A stretch of 14,145 bases of DNA from Alphaproteobacteria bacterium (GTDB lineage: Bacteria; Pseudomonadota; Alphaproteobacteria; JAEULC01). The translations under genes were made by a program, and so were the position numbers. Below, one piece after another: positions 7,076-12,899 of the stretch. Under the pieces are notes generated by a model. It had not been told where the DNA came from. It saw only the letters and a list, made by a program, of their open reading frames with translations, and made no database searches. The number at the start of each line of letters is the position of its first letter. Within the stretch, counting starts at the first letter, position 1. The stretch covers positions 1 through 14,145 of the forward strand of contig JADZDN010000061.1 of assembly GCA_020851015.1 (NCBI GenBank). Direction: 5' to 3'.

Positions 7076-7790
7076 GTTCTCCGGCGTCGACACCTATTAC
7101 GGCGAGCTGCACGTCCTCAAGGGCGTCAACTACCGGGTAGGCGAGGGCGAGATCGTCTGCCTCCTGGGCGGCAACGCCTCGGGCAAGTCGACGACGATGA
7201 AGACGATCTTCGGCATCGTCACGCCCCGGCGCGGCACGATCACCTATGCCGGCGAGCGGATCAACGACATGCCGACGGCCGAGCGCGTGCGCCGCGGCAT
7301 CGCGCCGGTGCCCGAAGCCCGGCGGCTGTTCCCGCGCATGACCGTGCTGGAAAACCTCTACATGGGCGCCTTCACGCGCGACGACAAGGCGGAGATCGAG
7401 GCCGATCTCGAACGCGTGTTCGGCCTGTTTCCCCGCATCAAGGAGCGGCTGAAACAGTCGGCCGGCACGCTGTCGGGCGGCGAGCAGCAGATGGTGGCGA
7501 TGGCGCGCGCGCTGATGGCGCGCCCGAAGCTCCTGTGCATGGACGAGCCGTCGATGGGCCTGTCGCCGCTGTTCGTCGAGCAGGTGTTCGAGCTGATCCA
7601 GGCGATCAACCGCCAGGGCACGACGATCTTCATGGTCGAGCAGAACGCCAACATGGCGCTATCGATCGCCAGCTACGGCTACGTGCTGCAGACGGGCGAG
7701 GTGGTGCTGTCGGGCTCGGCCCAGAGCTTGCGCGACAACGAGATGGTGCGCCAAGCCTATCTTGGCGAGCTCAAGGTGGCGACGCACTGA
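7026..7790 (+). CDS. livF: LivF ATPase of the branched-chain amino acid ABC importer
   Basis: Cytoplasmic ATPase, 254 residues from the chosen start, that pairs with the LivG half of the fusion to power uptake. Walker A is GGNASGKST (48-56), signature LSGGEQ (149-154), Walker B CMDEPS with D173/E174, and the switch position is glutamine in VEQN (Q206), as is normal for LivF. The C-terminal VRQAYLG is also typical. I chose GTG at 7026 because GAGGA (7013-7017) lies 8 nt before it. An ATG at 6966 in the same frame would add 20 residues (MARRSPREARRKS...) translated from within the LivG-coding end and with no family resemblance. The gene overlaps the fusion gene by 50 nt in another frame. It is the last gene of the operon. 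Confidence 0.93.
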   Translation: MHISDAQPQPERRPLLEFSGVDTYYGELHVLKGVNYRVGEGEIVCLLGGNASGKSTTMKTIFGIVTPRRGTITYAGERINDMPTAERVRRGIAPVPEARRLFPRMTVLENLYMGAFTRDDKAEIEADLERVFGLFPRIKERLKQSAGTLSGGEQQMVAMARALMARPKLLCMDEPSMGLSPLFVEQVFELIQAINRQGTTIFMVEQNANMALSIASYGYVLQTGEVVLSGSAQSLRDNEMVRQAYLGELKVATH

Positions 7791-7821
7791 GCGCGCCGGC
7801 GCCGCGGACATTCGAGGCCCC

Positions 7822-7853
7822 CAAGAAAAAAGCCCCGCCACGAGGGCGGGGCT
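7822..7853 (-). terminator. Rho-independent terminator on the minus strand
   Basis: Stem AGCCCCGCC (7831-7839) with GGCGGGGCT (7845-7853), loop ACGAG. On the minus strand the stem is followed at once by six T, then C and two T (plus-strand A-run 7826-7831, then G and AA). On the plus strand no T-run follows, so for livF the hairpin alone is a weaker stop. A good intrinsic terminator facing minus-strand transcription about 300 nt beyond the lysR stop implies a transcript that reaches here. Confidence 0.75.
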
Positions 7854-8063
7854 AGGTGAACAGGGAGGCTTCACGTCTGGGAGACGTAGGGTCCGAAGAC
7901 CCCATCCCGAGCCCGCGAGGGCCCGGAATCTCGGAATATCGAACTGTCGTGGCGCTGTCCCGCGCCCCAACAACACGATGAAAATAAGCGGCGACGCTCC
8001 GGCTTCCCACCAGAAATTCGTCAGTGCCGTCATGCCGATGCTGCATGGCTGTATCGAGCTTAG
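7822..8063 (-). ncRNA. Candidate small structured RNA (family not recognised)
   Basis: Reading the minus strand, hairpins lie at 7978-7947 (GGCGC/GCGCC inside TCGTG/CACGA), 7929-7904 (11 continuous pairs including two G-U, loop TCGC), 7902-7889 (GGGTC-TTCG-GACCC, an ultra-stable C(UUCG)G tetraloop), 7887-7873 (ACGTCT/AGACGT) and 7853-7831, a 9-bp GC stem running into TTTTTTCTT. The two G-U pairs in the 11-bp stem become A-C mismatches on the plus strand, which favours a minus-strand transcript. A separate hairpin ends lysR upstream, so this would be its own unit; the start near 8063 is a guess from a weak promoter. It does not match 6S, SRP, RNase P or tmRNA landmarks that I know. It may instead be only a complex terminator. 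Confidence 0.35.
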
Positions 8064-8120
8064 CCACGCATTTCACAGCGGCGCGTCGCCAATAAGCAAT
8101 GCCGAAAACACGGTGCGTTC

Positions 8121-8148
8121 AACCGCGGCGGTGGTTCCGCCGCCGGTT
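8121..8148 (-). terminator. Hairpin at the end of the trxB-lysR transcript
   Basis: On the minus strand AACCGGCGGCGG (8148-8137) pairs with CCGCCGCGGTT (8131-8121), 11 bp with one bulged G and the loop AACCA. It begins 4 nt after the lysR stop. The nearest T-run (TTTT, minus strand 8107-8104) is about 13 nt past the stem, so it may act as a terminator of weaker type or as a 3'-end stabiliser. Confidence 0.5.
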
Positions 8149-8152
8149 AGAC

Positions 8153-9094
8153 TCAGCGCGGGCTGCCTTCCGCGACCTGGCGGACCAGGAAATCGCGCAG
8201 CACCGCGATGCGCTTGGAATGGCGCAGCTCTTCCGGATAGACGAAATAGGCCTGCACCTGCGGCCCGGTGAGGTCGGGCAGGATGCGCACGAACGGCGCG
8301 TCGGGCGGCACCATGTAGCCGCCCAGCGATCCGATGCCGAGCCCGCTGCGCACCGCGCGGTAGATGCCGTAGACGTTGTTGACCCGCAGCACCGGGCGGC
8401 GCGGCCGCTCGGGGCTGGCGCCGATCTCCAGCAGCCAGTTGACGTGCGGCACCGGCAGGTTGCCGGTGTCGCCGTAGACGACGATGCGATGATTGTCGAG
8501 ATCCTCGGCCTTCTCGGGCTTGCCGTGCTTCTGGATGTAGTCCTTCGAGGCGAAGATTTCCGCCCGCATCGTCATCAGCGGGCGCTGGATCAGGTCGGCC
8601 TGGCGCGGCGGCGACATGCGGATCGCGACGTCGGCTTCGCGCATGCCAAGGTCCAGCTCGGCGTCGTCGAGCAGCAGGGTCAGGTCGATCTCGGGATACA
8701 GCTCCAGGAAGTCGCGCATGCGCGGCGTCAGCCAGGCCGCGCCGAACGCGACCGTCGTCGTCACCGTCAGCGGCCCGCGCGGCCGGTCCTTGCTCTCGCT
8801 CAGCATGGCCTCGGCCATCGCCAGCTTGTGCACCACGTCGCGCGCCGTGTCGTAGAGCAGCTCGCCCTGCTCGGTCAGGATCAGGCCGCGCGCGTGGCGG
8901 TGGAACAGCGGCACGCGCAGGCTTTCCTCCAGCGCGCCGATCTGCCGGCTGACGGCCGACTGGCTGAGGTTCAGGAGCTCGCCCGCATGGGTGAAGCTGC
9001 CCGCCTCGGCCACGGCGTGGAACACGCGCAGCTTGTCCCAATCCATCAGCGGACGGTTGGGCGAGCCGGGTGGCCGGCCTCCCGATATCGCCAT
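8153..9094 (-). CDS. LysR-family transcriptional regulator
   Basis: DNA-binding regulator of 313 residues, the usual LysR length. The winged helix-turn-helix is at about residues 19-80 (LRVFHAVAEAGSFTHAGEL, LSQSAVSRQIGALE, VPLFHRHARGLILTEQGELL), followed by a two-lobe effector domain (PLTVTTTVAFGAAWLTPRM, ADVAIRM, RAEIFASKDYIQKHG, GIYRAVRSGLGIGSLGGYMV). ATG 9094 has a purine-rich AAGGGGGGA (9101-9109) 6-7 nt before it. A later ATG at 9046 gives the conserved start MDWDKLRVF and is a fair alternative, but it lacks a ribosome site. The gene follows trxB by 26 bp on the same strand, so the two are probably co-transcribed, an arrangement I associate with alphaproteobacteria. The effector and targets are unknown; a link to redox or thioredoxin is suggested only by position. 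Confidence 0.92.
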   Translation of the reverse strand: MAISGGRPPGSPNRPLMDWDKLRVFHAVAEAGSFTHAGELLNLSQSAVSRQIGALEESLRVPLFHRHARGLILTEQGELLYDTARDVVHKLAMAEAMLSESKDRPRGPLTVTTTVAFGAAWLTPRMRDFLELYPEIDLTLLLDDAELDLGMREADVAIRMSPPRQADLIQRPLMTMRAEIFASKDYIQKHGKPEKAEDLDNHRIVVYGDTGNLPVPHVNWLLEIGASPERPRRPVLRVNNVYGIYRAVRSGLGIGSLGGYMVPPDAPFVRILPDLTGPQVQAYFVYPEELRHSKRIAVLRDFLVRQVAEGSPR

Positions 9095-9120
9095 GGCTGG
9101 TCCCCCCTTCTCTTCCCGGG

Positions 9121-10098
9121 CTATTGCGCCGCGGCGGCGGCGGGATGTGCCCGGGTTGCCAAGTATCGGTCCGCCTCCAGCGCGGCCATGCAGCCCATGC
9201 CGGCCGCGGTCACGGCCTGGCGGAACACCTTGTCCTTCACGTCGCCCGCGGCGAACACGCCGGCGACCGAGGTCGCCGTCGAGTCGGGCCGGGTCAGCAG
9301 ATAGCCCTCGTTGTCCATCTCGAGCTGGCCCTTGAACAGGCCGGTGACCGGGTCGTGGCCGATGGCGACGAACACGCCGTCCAGCGCGATGTCGCGCGCG
9401 GCGCCGGTCTTGGCGTTGCGGATGCGGATGCCGCTGACCGACGGCGGCGCGCCGTCCTTGCCGTCCTCGCCCAGGATCTCCTCGACGACGCTGTCCCATA
9501 CCACCTTGATCTTCGGGTTGGCGAACAGCCGGTCCTGCATGATGCGCTCGGCGCGGAAGGCGTCGCGGCGATGAATGACGGTTACCTCGGTCGCGAAATG
9601 GGTCAGGAACAGGGCCTCCTCGACCGCCGAGTTGCCGCCGCCGACGACCGCGACCTTCTTGCCGCGATAGAAGAACCCGTCGCAGGTGGCGCAGGCCGAC
9701 ACGCCGTGGCCGCGCAGCCGGGTCTCGCTCGCCAGGCCCAGCCAGCGCGCCTGCGCGCCGGTGCTGACGATCAGCGTGTCGCCGGTATAGGTATCGCCGC
9801 TGTCGCCGACGCAGGCGAAGGGCCGGCGCTTCAGGTCGCAGGCGACGATCGTATCGTTGACCAGGTTGGTGCCGACATGCTCGGCCTGCTTCTGGAACTG
9901 CTCCATCAGCCAGGGCCCCTGCACCGCCTCGGCGAAGCCGGGGTAGTTCTCGACATCGGTCGTGATGGTCAACTGGCCGCCGGGCTGCGTGCCCATCACC
10001 AGCGTCGGCTTGAGGTTTGCGCGCGCCGCATAGATCGCGGCCGTGAAACCCGCCGGGCCGCCGCCGAGAATCAATACCTTGGTGTGATGGGTCGTCAT
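9121..10098 (-). CDS. trxB: Thioredoxin-disulfide reductase
   Basis: Cytoplasmic flavoenzyme that passes electrons from NADPH through FAD and a cysteine pair to thioredoxin. The 325-residue length is normal for the bacterial low-molecular-weight type. Visible in order are the FAD-binding GGGPAG (12-17), GGQLTITTDVENYPGF, the redox-active CATC (C136 and C139), the NADPH-binding GGGNSA (153-158) with HRRD (176-179), and the second FAD motif VFAAGDVKD (AAGD 283-286). ATG 10098 is preferred over an upstream ATG at 10128 because AGGA lies 9 nt before it and MTTHHTKVLILGGGPAG is the standard beginning. A sigma70-like promoter lies at 10146-10175, and lysR follows 26 bp downstream. The C-terminus ends in an alanine-rich tail (AHPAAAAAQ) of no evident function. 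Confidence 0.96.
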   Translation of the reverse strand: MTTHHTKVLILGGGPAGFTAAIYAARANLKPTLVMGTQPGGQLTITTDVENYPGFAEAVQGPWLMEQFQKQAEHVGTNLVNDTIVACDLKRRPFACVGDSGDTYTGDTLIVSTGAQARWLGLASETRLRGHGVSACATCDGFFYRGKKVAVVGGGNSAVEEALFLTHFATEVTVIHRRDAFRAERIMQDRLFANPKIKVVWDSVVEEILGEDGKDGAPPSVSGIRIRNAKTGAARDIALDGVFVAIGHDPVTGLFKGQLEMDNEGYLLTRPDSTATSVAGVFAAGDVKDKVFRQAVTAAGMGCMAALEADRYLATRAHPAAAAAQ

Positions 10099-10101
10099 AA
10101 T

Positions 10102-10115
10102 CGCTATTCCTAGCG
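10102..10115 (-). promoter_or_regulatory. Small hairpin holding the trxB ribosome site
   Basis: On the minus strand CGCTA-GGAA-TAGCG forms a 5-bp stem with a GNRA-type GGAA loop. The trxB Shine-Dalgarno AGGA overlaps the last stem base and the loop, and the stem ends 3 nt before the ATG at 10098. The ribosome site is therefore displayed in a loop or partly masked. The stem is short, so the effect, if any, would be modest. Confidence 0.4.
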
Positions 10116-10145
10116 CGGCCGCAGCCATGCGGCGCGCTCGTCATG

Positions 10146-10175
10146 ATATTAAAGCGGGGAGTATGGCCGTTACAA
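10146..10175 (-). promoter_or_regulatory. Sigma70-type promoter of trxB-lysR
   Basis: On the minus strand TTGTAA (10175-10170) and TAATAT (10151-10146) are separated by 18 bp, close to the TTGACA/TATAAT consensus in otherwise GC-rich DNA. Transcription would begin near 10139, giving a 5' untranslated region of about 40 nt before the trxB ATG at 10098. It is the best promoter match I found in the window. Confidence 0.6.
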
Positions 10176-10240
10176 GGCAGGGGCCGGCAGGCCTTGCGGG
10201 CTGCGCAACGCGGCGGATCGGGCCAATGACCGGCGCGCGG

Positions 10241-10257
10241 CGCGACCGGCGGTCGCG
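10241..10257 (-). terminator. GC hairpin after the unknown 647-residue gene
   Basis: CGCGACC (10241-10247) and GGTCGCG (10251-10257) form a perfect 7-bp stem with a 3-nt loop, 8 nt past the stop codon of the gene at 10266-12209. No U-tract follows on the minus strand, so it may be a Rho-assisted end or an mRNA 3' stabiliser. It separates that operon from the trxB promoter. Confidence 0.45.
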
Positions 10258-10265
10258 ATTCGCCG

Positions 10266-12209
10266 TCAGAACCCGAACATGTGATCCAGGCTGAAGCGGT
10301 CCTGGTCGTCGATCAGGCCGTGATAGCCGAACAGCCGGCAAGTAGTGTCCCGCACGATAACGTAGGCGCCCTCGCCGGCGCGCGCGCGATCGGCCTGTCC
10401 GAACTGCTCACTATAGCGCCAGAGCAGCGAGCCGCCGCACGGAATCGCGACCGGGCGGCGCGTGACTTCCCTGCCCGCGCGGTCGTGCAGGGCAAGTTCG
10501 GTCGCCGACCGCCCGTGCCAGGGGGTCGAGGCGGGATAGATCAGGTGGCACAGCGTGTCGAGCGGCGGCGGACCCAGCCGCAGGTAGAGCCGCGTGCTGA
10601 GCCCCGGCGCGCGGCCGGCATAGGATTGCGGCTCGTTGCGATAGGTCAGCACGGTATTGAAGACATGCGCGCCGAAGCTGGTCTCGGCCGCGTGGCCGGT
10701 GGATTTCGCTTCGTAGCGGAAAAGCCCGTGCAGCCAGCCATCGGCCTCGCCGCCGCCCTCGAGGTCATAGATCAGCTCCATGTGGCCCCAGTCGGCGCCC
10801 GGCGCGCCCAACGCGGCGCCGTCCAGCAGCGTCTCGGCGTCGATCGCCACGCTGTCCCGCCGCTTCAGGCGCCCGAAGCGATGGCGCGCCTGCTCGCGCC
10901 CCTCCCTGTCGTAGACGATCGCGGCGATCGGCAATTCCTTCTGGCAGGTCGCCATCGGCGTCGGCAGCGCGATCGACCGCCAGCGCGACACCGGCAGCAC
11001 CGGGGCGGGCAGCAGGTAACCCTTGCCCATCAGGTTGCCAAGCTCGGCGATGCGCGGATCGGGCTTGAGGTCCTCGCGCTCGACGTTGGGATGCGCGATG
11101 CGCCGGCGCCCGGCATGGGGCGCCTTGGTCTCGATCACCTCGTAGCGGGGGCGCACGAAATGCTTGCCGGCCTGGATCTCGATCTGCTGCGGCCAGCGCG
11201 CGCCGGGCAGCAGCGACGCAACGTCCAATTCGCGGCTGGCGAAGGCGGGCACCGGCTCGCCCAGCCAGGCGACATGGTCGTCGCCCATCAGGTTCAGCCC
11301 GATCGCACCTTTGGGGATCGGGCAGCAATGGCTGTTCTGCACCCACAGCACGACGCGCTCGTCCGCGCGCGGGGCGGGAAGCCCGGCATAGAGGTTCGAC
11401 GGCCAGGCATTGGCGTCATGCGTGCAGGACAGGCTCGCCGCGCCGTTGGCCAGGCCCGGGTCGCCGTAGGTGTCCAGCGCGTACTTCACCACGTCGTGGC
11501 CGCGGCCGTTGACGACATGCACCAGGACCTGGCCGGCGAACTCCGGCAGGCCGAAGCGCCGGCGGACGTCCCGGCTATCGATCGCGATGCCGGCGATGCC
11601 GTCCGGCACGGTTTCGGTCCAGGTGGCGATGCGCGTGCCCGCCGCGTCGAACAGCGCCAGCCACAGCGACACGTCCCTGGCGCCGTAGCCCGACCAGTAG
11701 TTGGCCGTGGCCAGCCTGGTATGCAGCCCGCCCTGGTCGCGGAAGAAGGCGAAGTTGGTGGCGAAGTTGAGCGGGTCCAGATAGCGCTGGCGGTTGGTCA
11801 GCAGCGCATCGGGCAGGCGGGCGTCGTCCAGCGTGGCGACCGTAGCATCCGGTGGCAGCAGGTGGCGGATGTGGTCGACCAAGCGCTGGGCGTCGAAGGC
11901 GGCCACCAGCACCGCCCGCGCGGACGAGGCGCCGATATCCGTCACCGGCTGGGTCGGATGGCCCAGCCGCGTCTGGCCCAGATCGGCGAGGTCCTGGACA
12001 TAGACGCCGGCCGTCTTCAATGCCGACAGGTCGTGCAGGCTCGCCATCGTCGACAGGAACCCGAGCGGGTCGTAGATCGCGACCGGCCCCAGCCCGGCGA
12101 GCCTATGGATCAGCGCCTGCAGGCGCTCGGCGCCGATCGGATGGCCCAGCGCCTTGAACAGCGCGTTGCCGCCGGTCTGGTTGCTGAAGGTGTCGATGCG
12201 CAGCGCCAT
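10266..12209 (-). CDS. Uncharacterised 647-residue protein with three strand-rich repeats
   Basis: I do not recognise this family. There is no signal peptide or membrane segment, so it is probably cytoplasmic. Residues about 25-150 look like a mixed alpha/beta domain (AIYDPLGFLSTMASLHDL, DIGASSARAVLVAAFDAQRLVDHI). The rest appears to contain three copies of a beta-rich unit, each with an LxLxDxxG-type hairpin: WLALFDAAGTRIATWTET (from 183), IAAIVYDREGREQARHRF (from 428) and ATELALHDRAGREVTRRP (from 569). Each is followed by further strands and a segment ending in histidine (SLSCTHD, TSFGAHV, FSLDHMF). A CC pair with many polar residues lies in QNSHCCPIPKG (from 291). The ATG at 12209 lies 4 nt after the TGA of the oxygenase gene, so translation is coupled and the two proteins probably share a task. 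Composition matches the neighbours, with no sign of recent transfer. Binding of a glycan or another large partner is a guess. Confidence 0.85.
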   Translation of the reverse strand: MALRIDTFSNQTGGNALFKALGHPIGAERLQALIHRLAGLGPVAIYDPLGFLSTMASLHDLSALKTAGVYVQDLADLGQTRLGHPTQPVTDIGASSARAVLVAAFDAQRLVDHIRHLLPPDATVATLDDARLPDALLTNRQRYLDPLNFATNFAFFRDQGGLHTRLATANYWSGYGARDVSLWLALFDAAGTRIATWTETVPDGIAGIAIDSRDVRRRFGLPEFAGQVLVHVVNGRGHDVVKYALDTYGDPGLANGAASLSCTHDANAWPSNLYAGLPAPRADERVVLWVQNSHCCPIPKGAIGLNLMGDDHVAWLGEPVPAFASRELDVASLLPGARWPQQIEIQAGKHFVRPRYEVIETKAPHAGRRRIAHPNVEREDLKPDPRIAELGNLMGKGYLLPAPVLPVSRWRSIALPTPMATCQKELPIAAIVYDREGREQARHRFGRLKRRDSVAIDAETLLDGAALGAPGADWGHMELIYDLEGGGEADGWLHGLFRYEAKSTGHAAETSFGAHVFNTVLTYRNEPQSYAGRAPGLSTRLYLRLGPPPLDTLCHLIYPASTPWHGRSATELALHDRAGREVTRRPVAIPCGGSLLWRYSEQFGQADRARAGEGAYVIVRDTTCRLFGYHGLIDDQDRFSLDHMFGF

Positions 12210-12213
12210 CGGA

Positions 12214-12855
12214 TCAAGCGGCTCGCTTGCCGGTGAAGAACAGCTTGACCGGCTTGGTCACGGCCGCCTGCCAGTGCCGGCCCTGCTCGAACCAGCACAT
12301 GAGGCGGCTGCTGACCCAGTTGAGCTGGATCGCGCGGCGCTGGCCGACAAAGGGCTTGTGCCCGTGCCAGGCGTTGGGCGTGCAGCGGAACAGCAGCAGC
12401 GTGCCAAGCTCGGGCGGCACTTCGGCGGCATAGTCCTCGAGATCGTCGCCCGAGCGCAGCATGCGCAGCCAGCCCGCCTTTTCCCGCCAGTCGCGATTGA
12501 GGTAGAGCAGCGCGGTCACGACCTTGCCGCGCCGGTCGTAGTGGATGCGCCCGTCATGCGCGCCGGTATGGCCGCGCACGGTCAGCATGGTCGGCAAGGT
12601 TTCGAGCGGCAGGTCGAGCTTCCGCCCCATCGCCCGCGCCAGCTCGGGGCCGCGCAATTCGTCGATCAGCGCGCCGAACGCCGGACCATAGCGGAGCGTC
12701 GAGGGCGGGTAGCTGCCGGGCGTCGCGATGGCGGGGAAGTCGCGCTCGACGACGGCCGCCGCATCCGGCGTCAGGAAGCCGGGAACCACCGCGAAATCAA
12801 ACGGTTGTCGGTTCAGCGGCGCGCCTGCCAGGGCGTCCAGGTCGAGCATGGCCAT
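12214..12855 (-). CDS. 2-oxoglutarate/Fe(II)-dependent oxygenase (prolyl 4-hydroxylase-like fold)
   Basis: Small oxygenase of 213 residues expected to hydroxylate an unknown substrate using O2, 2-oxoglutarate and Fe(II), releasing succinate and CO2. The iron ligands are visible: HxD as H105-Y-D107 in GRIHYDRRGKVVTALLYLN, and distal H164 in NAWHGHKP. R174, exactly 10 residues later in GQRRAIQLNW, is placed to bind 2-oxoglutarate. The segment between (LRMLRSGDDLEDYAAEVPPELGTLLLF) is also typical of this family, often annotated as 2OG-Fe(II) oxygenase 3. ATG 12855 is used; a second ATG at 12849 would lose only two residues. No Shine-Dalgarno precedes either, and a promoter-like pair sits where a leaderless message would start. 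The next gene begins 4 nt after its stop. No nearby gene shows what is hydroxylated. Confidence 0.9.
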   Translation of the reverse strand: MAMLDLDALAGAPLNRQPFDFAVVPGFLTPDAAAVVERDFPAIATPGSYPPSTLRYGPAFGALIDELRGPELARAMGRKLDLPLETLPTMLTVRGHTGAHDGRIHYDRRGKVVTALLYLNRDWREKAGWLRMLRSGDDLEDYAAEVPPELGTLLLFRCTPNAWHGHKPFVGQRRAIQLNWVSSRLMCWFEQGRHWQAAVTKPVKLFFTGKRAA

Positions 12856-12861
12856 GGCCGG

Positions 12862-12890
12862 GATATAAGGCCTGGGCCTGCGTGAGGCAA
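12862..12890 (-). promoter_or_regulatory. Promoter-like pair, possible leaderless start of the oxygenase gene
   Basis: On the minus strand TTGCCT (12890-12885) and TATATC (12867-12862) are 17 bp apart. Six bases past the -10 box falls the A of the ATG at 12855, so the message could begin at its own start codon, in keeping with the absence of a Shine-Dalgarno sequence. The matches are partial, and the gene could also be read from the TRAP gene upstream (44-bp gap). Confidence 0.3.
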
Positions 12891-12899
12891 ACCCGATTC

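Larger units (their letters stand above)
7791..8152. other. 362-bp gap between convergent livF and lysR, rich in hairpins
   Basis: No convincing protein gene. Short minus-strand frames (for example 7852-8076, 74 codons with a GTG start) have no ribosome site and no recognisable sequence. Going along the minus strand, the gap holds a hairpin directly after lysR (8121-8148), a quieter stretch with a weak promoter-like pair (AAGCAA 8094-8099 and ATTTCA 8070-8075 on the plus strand, 18 bp apart), and then five successive hairpins between 7978 and 7831 ending in a U-tract. The plus strand offers the same stems as a possible end for the livF transcript but without a U-tract. Confidence 0.6.

Noticed and set aside
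4958..7093. 711-codon minus-strand frame opposite livMG
   Set aside because: Its translation is His/Asp/Gln/Arg-rich low-complexity text typical of the complement of GC-rich genes, and the plus strand encodes clear ABC motifs throughout.
7659..8033. 124-codon minus-strand frame beginning MTALTNFWWEAG
   Set aside because: It runs through the terminator into the antisense of livF; no ribosome site and no recognised family.
7852..8076. 74-codon minus-strand frame ending inside the terminator hairpin
   Set aside because: GTG start with no ribosome site, unremarkable composition, and it would pass through all the hairpins; the RNA explanation fits better, though a small peptide is not strictly excluded.
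8153..10144. Single 663-codon minus-strand frame covering trxB and lysR
   Set aside because: Only its C-terminal half (the LysR protein) is real; the N-terminal half is the wrong frame of trxB, and trxB has its own stop at 9121. It is not a fusion.
10281..12236. 651-codon plus-strand frame opposite the unknown gene
   Set aside because: Arg/Gln/Ala-rich antisense-type translation. The minus-strand frame has structured hydrophobic periodicity, varied composition and a 4-nt link to the oxygenase gene.
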